From Yamagishiella unicocca (taxonomy: Eukaryota; Chlorophyta; Chlorophyceae; Chlamydomonadales; Volvocaceae), in contig BDSL01000144.1 of assembly GCA_003116995.1 (NCBI GenBank), forward strand, positions 124,001 to 188,000: a stretch of DNA of 64,000 nt. The letters are read 5' to 3'. This document shows, piece by piece, positions 10,622 through 21,300 of the stretch. How positions within the stretch are numbered: position 1 is the first letter of the stretch; each line of letters begins with the position of its first letter. The translations under genes were made by a program, and so were the position numbers. The notes beneath the pieces were generated by a model, which saw only the letters and a list, made by a program, of their open reading frames with translations, did no database searches and was not told the DNA's origin.

Positions 10622-11345
10622 CCAACAACGCAAAAAGGATAGCAGCATGCCAAATTGAGAATAACAGCATGCCAAATTGAGATGGCTACCAGCGTATGGC
10701 AGCATATAATAATGCGGCAGGCCGAAGTAAGAGTGAACCGGCTACGTAGGCTAGCTACTATCAGCCAAAACGGACTGAGAAATAAAACGGACCTAAATCG
10801 AGCCTGGAACAGAGAGGAAACGGACCAGCCCATTCCCAGAGTGCTACCTACGCACGTACGCAGCCCCTCGGTTCAGACCGGAGGCCTTAGCTAGATACCT
10901 TGCACCGACCATAATAAATAAGGTGTCTCCGTGTCCTCAAGAAAGCCCGGGCGAACCACGGGCGGCCACGGCGACGACAACGACCCAGGGGGCCCTTGCA
11001 CCAGCCACTTACTTGCCTATCTATGTACACGCGCCACGCACTGGATGCATGGCAGAACCCCAGCAGCGGGGACAGCTACTGTCGCTCGACCACGCAAGCG
11101 AGGCGGCCCGCACGCACGCCACTAGACAGCTACGTAGCCCGATTGCCCAGCGCCGGTGTGACGCAAGTACATATCTAGACACATGTATGTTCATATCCAC
11201 CGCTAGCTGTACACATACGCATATATATACATGCATTCTTCATTTAGCAAACCTCATCAATGCAGCATACTGCGTGCATACGCGCGCCCTTCCATTCCCG
11301 CATACTAAACCGAGACTAACACGCACGACCACGCTTCACTAAATA

Positions 11346-12228
11346 GACCGGTCAACCGTCTATGTCAACTAGCCCGATTGCTTGCGAATTTCATGCCGCG
11401 CCCAAGCAAGCGCCTCTCCTCGGCGCCTCTCCGTACCTTCAGTGTCGTACACCCAATGAATTTCTTTACAACATTTTACCGCGCGCTGCCGCCCTTCAAA
11501 GCATAGCATCACCGCCTCCATTTTATAAATCTTAGTTGCACTGCTGGTTCTGCTCTGCTGGTTTCGCTGTGTCCCCTCCATCGATCCCTTGCCTGTGCCG
11601 GTAGGTGCCCGCCGGAGCGTGCTCGCTCTGCGTCCCTGCTGTTGGTCCTTCTCCTAAATAAGGCCTTATCTACTCGTACGTGACGGAGCTCCGTGCAACA
11701 TCAGCTAGCATTATCGTAGGATTGGTGCCTTCTGGCGAACCCGCACGCCTCTGTTGCCAACACCTCAGCGGACTCTGAGAACCCTGCCTTGTGCGATAAT
11801 GCGTACATCTTATGTACATGAAGATAACACGACTCTACACTGCGCGCGTGCAAGGCCATAACCTGAACGTGACCGCTTACGGTCGGTGGGACAAGACCAT
11901 GATTGCTTGCCCTCGTCGTGATGTCCTGTATGTCGACACCGAACATCACTGTTAAATGGCTGTTCCCCTTCCACCAATTATTGGAGTAAAGGCTGCTGTA
12001 AAATGAGCAAACATTTTCACTTGGCTACGACAGGTTCGCAGCTTCAACTGAAGGGACAACCTGAGAATAACTCAAGTCACCTCGCCAACTGCGGTTGACA
12101 ACCTCATGTCGCTTCCATCCTTGGAAACATTTCGTCGCGGATTTTGCCGACCCGCGATCAATATCTGGAAGCTTTACGTGACCTTTCGGAGATGCAACGT
12201 GAGGACTGAATTAATTCCTTGCCTTTGT
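11346..12228. other. Intron remnant of copy 1 plus unassigned DNA
   Basis: The segment from about 11400 to 11710 aligns by eye with intron 3 of the intact gene (about 20590-20850). The rest shows no gene, repeat or motif I can support. Confidence 0.45.
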
Positions 12229-13370
12229 TAGTGCTGTTGGCGGCGGCCCTTGCTTGTTTTATTTCGACCCGTGCGGGCTGTTCATCTAACGCTGTATTTG
12301 TTAACGTGGTGTCTTTACGCAACAGTCACTGCTGAGCCCTCCGCACCAGCCAGTCCCAAGGTCTATTCAGCTCGTTTGGAGCGTGCAGCTCGCTGCTGCA
12401 GGCTTCGGTGGGTAACGCTGCACGCACTTTCGTCCTGGGTTTAAAATGGAGGACAGATCGATCGATCCAGTGGATGGGTCGGTCAGGCCGGCGGGCTGGC
12501 AATGGCCATGCATGCGTGCGTGGCTGCTGGCAGTGCGTGGCTGCTGGCAGTGCATGGCTGCTGGCAGTGCGTGGCTGCTGGCTGGGCTGATGCCTTTATT
12601 TGGGAGGGGCCAAGCAACGACAACCTTGACGAGTATGGTCTTTTTGGTTCCGCCGGTCAGGAAGTTCTACGGGCAGCTGGCCGATGTATGAGTTCGTGCT
12701 CGCACCCTTCCTCCTTTCCCTGCAGCAGCAAACATGACTGAAGTAGTCACTGCCATGCTGGGGTGCGGACCTACCGTAGCGTCGCCTCTACAGCTGGCGC
12801 ACCCGTCGCTCGTGACCCGCGCCCCCACGGGCGGGTTAGTGCTTTTGGTACGTAGGTGGCGGCCCTTGGATTGCTTGCTTTCGACCCGTGCGGGTCTGCA
12901 TGTTCGTCTAACGCTGTGTGTGTTGACGTGGTGTATGTCTATTTACACAACAGTCACTGAGCCATCCGCACAAGTCCCAAGCTGTCCCAAGGGCTATTCA
13001 GCTCTTTTGGAACATGCAACTGCAGCACGCAGGCTTCACGTCCGGTGGGTACGTACCGATGCACTTTAGTCCCGGGTTTATTAGGCTGGATGCCATATGG
13101 CTGATCCAGAGACTGGTTCAGGCGACGGCCGTGGCTGCCGTGGTAGTGGCTGCTGGCTGGCTGGGTCAGGCCGGGCTGGGTCAGGCCGGCGGGCTGATGC
13201 CTTTATTTGGGAGGGGCCACAACAAACCTGACGTGTATGATTATTCTTTTGGTTCCGCCGGCGGCCAGGAAGTTCATGGATGGCCAACATCAGGCAGCTG
13301 GCTGGCCGATGAGTTCGTGCTGGCACCTTTCCTCCGTCCTTTCCTTGCAGCTAACATGACTGAACTAGAT
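12229..13370 (+). repeat. Two diverged direct copies of about 0.5-0.6 kb
   Basis: Copy A starts near 12229 and copy B near 12836. Shared ordered blocks include TTTCGACCCGTGCGGG, CAGTCACTGAGCC (in A with a small insertion), GATGCCTTTATTTGGGAGGG and AACATGACTGAA. Neither copy has a convincing reading frame. They sit inside intron 3 of the broken gene copy and are probably part of an unrecognised mobile element. Confidence 0.7.
12517..12582 (+). repeat. 17-bp minisatellite, about 3.9 copies
   Basis: The unit TGCGTGGCTGCTGGCAG is repeated four times, with one CATG variant in the third copy and a shortened last copy. It lies inside copy A of the larger duplication; copy B has a different short repeat at the same place. 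Confidence 0.8.
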
Positions 13371-13884
13371 CCGGAGCGAGTTCGCCGGTGATCCGGTGCA
13401 TGATGAGGGCAACATAAATAAACGTGGCAGTGCCAGCCACCGTTAAGTTGCAGGTTCATTCAGCCCCAGGTGGGTGGCTTCAGGGTCAGGTTCCCGTCGC
13501 CGAAGCTAAATGTTATGACCGGCAACGCTGCTGATGAACCTGAGCGAATTAGGGCATTTGTGACTGTTGTCCAGCCCTATTTTGGTCTTGCGTTGAACCC
13601 CGCAAATAAACCACCTAGCGCAAACGCTGTACCTGAAGGGTACCCTACAGTAGCTAGGAGGGGAAGCCAAGGCAGGCGTTCGTGGCCCGCGGAAGTGCTT
13701 CAAGCGCTGGCATAGTTGGGCAATGGGAAATGCTTCAAGCAATGGCATTGTTGCTTTGGGCACTGCGTGCCCGAGTCCAAGTGATGATGTGACAGGGGCG
13801 GAGTCCACCCCTCAGTTAACCACCCCCTTAATACACGCCAGGCTCCGGCCGACATGTAGCCCTTCAAACTCTCGATTCATTTTC

Positions 13885-13932
13885 GTTGTTGTAACGGTTA
13901 CGTACAGTGGGTTCCAGACCGAGAGGTAGAAC
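13885..13932 (-). mobile_element. Short LINE 3' tail (family A)
   Basis: This is the reverse complement of the LINE family A terminus seen whole at 26176-27044 (GGTCTGGAACCCACTGTAAC...). It carries a small CGTA insertion. It is a strongly 5'-truncated insertion. Confidence 0.6.
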
Positions 13933-14381
13933 CATTATTATTATGCGACCTGCACTACGCACGTTCGGCTTGAGCTCACATCGTTCTATCTAGCGGTACG
14001 TACGCCTCCCATAATGTCATACTACTATCTTGCTGCTGCTGCTGTTGCATTGCAACTGATGAGTGCACCTCCATCCGCCGTGTGCGTGGTGGACCCCCCT
14101 CACCTCCCCGCTATCGTTCACATTTTGAGATTCCTTTGGCGGCAGCGGAAAATAAGCACGCACGCACTACTATACTGGAGACATCTCGCTCAGCATCCCA
14201 CTCGCTCGGCACCGGACAATGGGTAGGTGTGATGAAGATGTACGTATGAATGAGTAGTTTCCTATTCTCCTGGTTTACTATTACTCGTTCCGTCGCTTTA
14301 AGTACGGCCTGTACATACACCGCTGTATGTACGTATGCCAACTGCAATCAAGCAGCCACGCACGCACTCACGCACCCTTAC

Positions 14382-14566
14382 CCTTGACGCTGACGACCCG
14401 CGTTCCGATGACGTGCAGCCCCGCGTGGCGGCCGCCCAGCCCCCCGACCTCGCTGCACAGGGTGTACTGCAGCGACATGCCGTTAACGTTGGGCTCGCTC
14501 GCTGCGGTTGCAGCCGCCGAGAGGGGTGGCGCGCGGCAGGGACGGGCGCGCGGAAGGCCTTGATGC
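14382..14566 (-). pseudogene. Relic of exon 3, copy 1
   Basis: This matches exon 3 of the intact copies (21477-21649 and 46852-47024), including the segments for SLQYTLCSEV and HVIGTRVVSVKG and a GTAAGG donor. Short insertions, for example GCGC after the CCTGCC block and a GTTAAC within the CCAACGGC block, break the frame. Confidence 0.75.
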
Positions 14567-14999
14567 GCCTACCTACACGCATTAGATATTAAGTGTCGGA
14601 AGAAAGGTAGGGCGGTACGTAGACAGGTGGGTGGGTGCGGTCTTGAATGTCAGAGTCGTTCAGCGGACGGCGGATGCGTGGATTTCAACGATACTGCTAC
14701 GTGCATGGGTGGATGCACGCACGCACGTAGCAGGTGCTTTTGTTGTAGGATCGGTTTTAAGTGTTTTAGTGATGTTCACAAGGATATATAGCGTACGTTT
14801 TACGTAAGCGTTGTTCCTTCTCAATACAAAATGATGATGGGTAAATCAGTGCTTCACGCGTAAGCAGGTGTCATCGCTAGGTCGAGCGACCTGGGAATGT
14901 GATTGGAACGAAGTAATGGAAAACGCGTATTATTACTATACTGGTGCTTCATATCTACATTTGCATGATGAAAACGCACGGATGAACGGGGCTGCGTGC

Positions 15000-15440
15000 A
15001 CGGACCGTGGCAGTTGTCGTACTGCTTCTGCGGAACATTGTCGTACTGTGAGTCCCTACCTCTACGGCTGAACGTCAGTAGTGCAGCCATCTCAGGTAGA
15101 TAGGGCCGCCGGTCCCCTTTTTGTCCACGCCGCCGCCGCCGTTGCGTGTTTAAAAAGCCACTGAGACCAGGTCGCCATCGCAGTGCAAGCGGCCCGAGGG
15201 CACACCACGGACCTGCAGCACATCGCACACGGCGTTGGAGAGGCAGCAGCTGCGGCGGCGGTGACTGCGGTGGCGCGCGGTAGATAGGGGGGTTGGGAGG
15301 GTTGCTCCCTTCGTGGGCGGCTGCTGCTGCTGGCGCGCTGGAGCCTCTGCTGCTGGTGGTTCCCGTAGTCCTCATCAGCATGGGCACTGACTCCGCAGTC
15401 GTCTTAAAGACGGCTAGCGGCGTGCTCGTGCGGTGCGTGA
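15000..15440 (-). pseudogene. Relic of exon 2, copy 1
   Basis: This matches exon 2 of the intact copies, including STPLAVFKTT, GTTSSRGSSAPAAAAAHEGS and QYDN blocks. The frame shifts after the NPPNPP block. The acceptor AG present in both intact copies is not seen here. The 3' part of the exon is missing. No counterpart of the F-box exon was found between 15.6 and 18 kb, so copy 1 also lacks its 5' end. Confidence 0.75.
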
Positions 15441-15639
15441 GGAGGCGCGCGGCCCGCGGCGGCGCAAATAATGGGACGAAGCTATCTAGGCCGCCACCGC
15501 GGTGCGCATGTAATTCCAACATACGCCTTCCTGCTCGCTTGCTTATACGCATATACACAACCATAACATGCATTCTTCACCGTGAACGTTGAGGGGCCAG
15601 CGAGCGGAGCTGTCGCTAGCTACGTAGATAGGCAGGTAC

Positions 15640-15790
15640 AGTACGCTGCTGGAGTTTTTGTGTTGTTTGGGGCTTTGTGTGTGTTTTAGGGTGTGGGGTT
15701 TAGCCGTAGGATTTTGTGGGATGTTAGGGTTTTGTGGGTTTCAGGCTGCTGCTTTACGGGTTTCAATCACGCCGTCGTCGGTCCGGTCCC
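15640..15790 (+). repeat. G/T-rich tract in intron 1 position, copy 1
   Basis: A low-complexity stretch of TTTTGTGGG and TTTTAGGG-like words. A related tract lies at the equivalent place in the intact copy (about 23155-23330). On the gene strand it is C/A-rich. No matching tract was seen in the third copy. Confidence 0.6.
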
Positions 15791-15799
15791 CCCAACCCC

Positions 15800-17300
15800 A
15801 CCGTCATTGACTTATTACTTGCGTAAAACTCTCTCGTTCTAAATAGTCTATCTAGCGTGCGTTCTACTAACTCTATCGCTCCAGGGAGCTGGACGTTCAC
15901 AAGGCTGCTGGCGCCTGATGGCAGCAGGCACAACTGCTTGTTTATTTAAACAACCAAGCAACGGTTCTTGGACGCTTCAGCTTCTATCTATCGCAAGCAG
16001 CTTTTTGACCCGCCGTGATTTGGCCCGCAATTTGACCCGCGCCGCAGCAATTGTAATATTATAATTATGTTACGACACATATTGGAAATGATGTTGGCGC
16101 AACTTGCATGCATTCCGGTCGTGGTGGAGCCTTCAATCAATGCTCAGCGAAAATGGCCCGATGAATGAACAGTAAATTGACCCGCACCGCAGCAAACAGC
16201 AGTATCTTTCGGTTATCTTCCTAAATGATTTGACGGCCGGGGCCAAGCCCCACGCAAAAATGAGTACATTTCGTTCGCAACGGGCATGTAGGTAAATTAT
16301 ACATATCTACAGTAGCAGCGAGCGAATGGTGCGTGATGGAGTGGGCGAGAACACCTGCCCATACGTATCTATCAGCAAGCTAGCGGCGCGCGGCGGCGGG
16401 GGGCCTTCATTCCATACATGGTTTGGGGTTGGGGATGAAATGAGCAGCAACATAAGCCGTCGTGCGTGTGAGGTGTACATACACGATACTCATATGATAC
16501 GTATGTAGCTAGGCAAGCTAAGTAAGCGCATCGATAATAGAAACTAGCGGCACTAGACGACAAGCAGGGCGGCATAAATATAGCGACAAGCAACGCGCGG
16601 GGTACGTAGGTCCCGGCCGATACCTACCGCCGCAACTACGTACGGATGGACGTACGTGCATGTATGGGAAAAATGAACTAACTGATCATGCTCGTACGTG
16701 ATTACCATCGATGCGGCGATGATCTTGATGATGTTGATGGCCTTGATGATCTAAATGATCGATCTTGATGATTTTACTGATGTTGGTGGCCTTGATGATC
16801 TTATTGATTGATCTTACTTCCTTGATGATTTTGATGATTATTTTGATGACCTTGATACATCGATGTTCTTGGCTACGTTGCGATAAGTTATCGAGTGGGC
16901 CCCCGAAGCTCGTCTGATGCAGCAGCGTGCGGTGCCCACTGAAGTCCACAACTAACGTACAGTAATTGCCATCACATGTCCTGCTCCATATTGTGGTAGG
17001 TGTCCCACCCGTGTCCGCGGGGTGGTGATCCATGGGTGATCAGAACGTTTGTTAGAGCCACGCACGCAGACATCAGAGCGACCTAGTACCCGACTGGCCA
17101 GGTGCCGTACTGGTATAAATCGACTGCCCATCCAGCTGCTGACAGCACACCATTACCAAGTGGTCACGCACGTAACTCGACGTTATATTCTATCTCCAAC
17201 CGATCGATGGCAGGAAATAAATTGGTAAACCAAACGTCCACCTATGTAGCTAACGAGCGAACGGTGAATGACCAGGTGTCACAGCAGCCAAAGTCCCAGT
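15800..17300. other. Intergenic, no gene seen
   Basis: Homology to intron 1 of the intact copy fades by about 15960. A direct repeat of a TTGACCCGCRCCGCAGCAA block occurs near 16030 and 16175. A simple-repeat tract is listed separately. No coding frame is supportable. Confidence 0.5.
16717..16857. repeat. Degenerate CTTGATGAT simple repeat
   Basis: About 140 bases built from imperfect TTGATGATC and TTGATGGCC words. No reading frame of interest. Confidence 0.75.
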
Positions 17301-17308
17301 CATCAGGG

Positions 17309-17999
17309 TATGACCTCCGCCGTCAGGTACGGCTCATCCTGTAAGCAAGGTTTACGTGCGTTGATTCGGACTACAACAATCAGACATCTTCGCTCGACCA
17401 TACATTTCACGACTGCGTGCGCAGCGGGCGCTGCGTGCAGTAACTAACGTCGCCGCTATATATCAGATGTGTGCACGCGCTCGCTCGCACATCCACTATG
17501 ACCTCCGCCGCGCGGCAGGCTCATCATGTAAGCAGGGGTTTACGTGCGTTGATTCGGAGTACAACAATTAGACATCTTCGCTCGACCATACATTTCACGA
17601 CTGCGTGCGCAGCGGGCGCTGCGTGCAGTAACGTCGCCGCTATTGGATGTGTGCACGCGCTCGCTCATCCACTATGACCTCCGCCATCAGGTACGGCTCA
17701 TCACGTAAGCAGGGGTTTACGTGCGTTGATTCGGAATACAACAATCAGACACCTTCGCTCGATCGTTTCACGCCTGCGTGCGCAGCGGAAGCTGCAGTAC
17801 GTAAGCGCCGCTATCGGATGTGTGCACGCGCTCGCTCATCCACTATGACCTCCGCCGTCAGGTACGGCTCATCACGTAAGCGTTGATTCGGAATACAACA
17901 ATCAGACAGCTTCGCTCGATCGTTTCACGCCTGCGTGCACAGCGGAAGCTGCAGTAACACCGCCGCTATCGGATGTGTGCACGCGCTCGCTCATCCACT
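17309..17999. repeat. Four tandem copies of a 156-188 bp unit
   Basis: Units start at 17309, 17497, 17673 and 17844, each beginning TATGACCTCCGCC and ending near CGCTCGCTCATCCAC. Lengths fall from 188 to 176, 171 and 156 bp through small deletions. The array lies between the broken copy and the first intact F-box/WD40 gene, just 3' of the latter. Confidence 0.85.
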
Positions 18000-18395
18000 T
18001 ATGAGCGCCTAACTACCCAGCTTCGGCGTGTACGCATTTAGGCACCCGATTGTTGTCGCAACACCTGCAGACCCTGCATACGCCACATCCAGCATCCCAC
18101 TCAGTTGGTGATAACACTAGCTAGCTTAATTAGATAGGTGAAACAGCCATCCTGGGCTCATGCGTGCATCGGAGATTGGTGGCGCTCTATCTCTGATTAT
18201 TCCTGATGACGCGCCTACCTTAACCTAAGCCTAATCCTACTTTTAAATGTAGCAGGTAGGCATCTTCTCACACGTTAGGACGCTACTACAAAGAGGTGGG
18301 ATGTGCACGCCCACTAGTGCTCGCTTTGCCATTGATTGAAACGTAGTATAAGCGACGCCGTTTCCTGTCCTTTCCAATACAGCCTTACTTTCCAA

Positions 18396-21300
18396 TTAAT
18401 CGGAGGAATCCAGCAGTGACGGGAGAGATGGCGCCACGCTCCTGGGCACATCCCGTTTCGCCTGCTCCGAGAACCTGTAGCGCAGCACGCAGGATCGCGC
18501 CATGTTGAAGTAGACGCCGAAGTCGCCAGGCTGGTGCTTCGCGCGGGCAGGCCACAGCAGGCGCCGCCGCCGGCTGACGTCGCCGCCGTCTCCGTCGTTG
18601 CCCTCGATGGAAGGAGTGGAAGGTGGTCGCACTTCGTCGTCCTCAATGCCGCTCGATGACGTGCCGCTGTTGCCGCCGCCGGCGCTGCTGTCGGGTCGCC
18701 CACTGCTGCCGCTGCTGTCGGTGCTGCTACCGGCGCTGCCAGTTCCGCTGCCGTCACCGCGGTCGCCGCCGACACGGACTAGCTTCCAGTCCTCCTTCAC
18801 ATGTGAAGCAGCGCCCGCGCCATCATCATCTTCCGCTAGCTCCCAGCTGCTCTCGCACGCCGCCACCAGGCTGTTCCCCGCCTGGTGCCACACCAGCGAC
18901 TGGACCGCCGTGTTGCCGGTGGACAGCTCGTACAGCGGCCTGGCGTGGCCAGCGCGCAGGTCCCACGCCCAGATAGACTCGCCCTCGCCGCCTGCGCGTA
19001 AGCAAGGTAGGGTATATTCGAACATGGATTCGGCCCATATATGCAAGACGCCGTCGGATGTGTACCCGGCGATAGATTAGGTAAGATTTATTTCCGATGG
19101 AGCGGTTGCGCCCCTCACCAATCTCGCTCTCTTACTTCCTCTCTGTCCGTGCTCGATGATGTGCCTTTCCCGGAATCCCGGGATCCGAGGATCTTCTCGT
19201 TTAGATCCTAACCAAATTGATCTTACGTACGTACACAGGTCGTCATTTATTCACCTGAATGGCGCGCTTGCCCACCACATAGGCTGGCCAGCAAGGATAT
19301 TTATCGGCAGCCCCCAGTGATCGCGCGCTGGGGACAGCGTTAGTTGCGTAGCTTCCTGGCTCATTTGAGATTGATAGAACAGCGCTCCGTCGTTATCTAG
19401 TGGATAAATGAACAACGTAATCAAGACCAGAAGATCGCGTGCATCACGTATGTACGTCCTGCCGCCGTGTATGTGCGTGTGCATGAATGACCCTTGAATC
19501 TGCTTTGCTCCTTTGACCTTTGGTCCCTATCTATCTACGTACCAACAAGCCAGCAATGTATGACCAACGAAGCTACAACGAAATAACCACTTTGCTACGC
19601 CCCTTGCCTGGGACGCCTCTCTTACTACGTGTAATGAATTCCCAGCCATGCATCCCATTTAATGAACGGCACAACCCACCAACAACGAACCCAACAACAT
19701 AAAAATATGTAACCGGGCACTAAGTAACCAACCTGCAAAGCACACCATCCCGGCGCCAAGCTGGCCGCCGCTGCCGCTCCCGCCGCTGCCGCTGGGGCCG
19801 TCTGCTGTGGCACCTCCGCCGCTGCTGGCCGTCGCCAGCACCACGGTGTTGAGCGGATCCGTCGCTCCGGTCGTGAGCGTCACCGCCGCCGCACCGCCTC
19901 GCATGCGCACGTCCCACACCTTGACGTCGCCCGAGCGCGAGGACGTCGCAAAGAGGCTCGGCTGCCGCCAGGCGGGAGGCGGAGCCGCAATCTCCGTAAT
20001 GTCGTACAGGTGCCCGAACAGGCGCTGCTTGACTCGCTGCGTCTCCAGGTCGTACGTCACCACGATGTTGCCGCCCAGCGCCGCCACCAGCGTCGACGCC
20101 ACCGACGTCGGCTCGTCCAGCAGCAGGCAGGTTGACTGGATCACATCCCTATGGTCCTCCCCGGCCAGGGCGGCAAGAAGGCTGGACGCGGAGGGGTCTC
20201 CCCGGGACGACGGCAACGGCAGGTGGGCTATGACGTGAGGGAGTACGCCCATATGACCCTCCCGCCGTTCGACCGGGTCAGCGCCGCGCCGTCCCACACG
20301 GCGGGCGGCGTCTCCGGCATCGCCTTCGGTCCCATCTGCTGCTGCTGCCGCCGGTTTCTGCTGGGGAGACATGTTGGCGACATCCCATACCAGAACACCG
20401 CCGCTGCCTGCAGGTTGTACAAGCAAGTCGGCACGCAGGTGCATATAGAGCGAGTGCGTGGGAACGTATGTACCTAGTAGTCGTTCGCTAGGTCGTGGAT
20501 CGCTCGATCGACCTATCTGGGTAGGGACGACGGCAGGTTATTACTTTCGGCAGCTAGCTAGCAGCTTCAGTTCATTACTGTATGTGCTTCGGACTATTGA
20601 GGCGTGGTACCTTCCATGTATAGCACCACCGCCTTTCTTTTGTGAAGTCCAGGTTGCTTGCACTGCTGGGCTGTAGTTCCATGTCACACATCTTTCCTCC
20701 ATTTCGCGCTCCGTCTTCTCCTAAATCTATCGCTGATTAGTTCCGCTGTATGTGTATGTCCCTATCTTCCTTGCCGGTGCCGGTGCCGCGTGCTCGCTCG
20801 CTCTGCAATCGTGTTGGTCATTCTTGTAGGTGAGCTCAACGCAACAGCTAGCATATATAGCAGGTAGGTGGGCGGGCGGCGGCGTTGGGATCCACCTTGA
20901 GACACGCACTAGCTACGTACTATGCCGGCGTGCGCTTACATCAATCTAGGGGTAGGCTAGGTCTCCTATATATATTGTACTGTCATACTGCATTGCAACT
21001 GGGTGCACCTCTCCCACGTGCATCTTGGGCGCAACTACTGAGCGAGGTGGGGAAGCCTCGTCACGTTTCCGCTGCCGTTTCCTGAGATTCCGTTGGCTGA
21101 AAGCACTACTGGAGACATCTCGCCATCCCTCCCGCTTCGCCCGCTCACCGCCGGACGATGCGTGATGTGAATGATGTGAAAATACGTACAAATGGATGGT
21201 TTCTTTCCTACGCTCCTGGTTTACTATTACTGACTTCTGAAAGCAATAAGCGGTGTCTTACTAAATATAGGCTTAGGCGTTCCGAACGAAAGCGATGTTT

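Larger units (their letters stand above)
5345..11345 (+). repeat. Dispersed repeat family C, copy 2, split by copia
   Basis: This is the second direct copy of family C. Its two halves, 5345-5947 and 10627-11345, are contiguous with each other once the copia element and one target duplication are removed. Adjacent direct copies suggest a tandem duplication that predates the copia insertion. Confidence 0.6.

Noticed and set aside
15640..15760. Interstitial telomere repeat
   Set aside because: Only scattered TTTTAGGG-like words are present, without a regular period; G/T-rich low complexity explains it.
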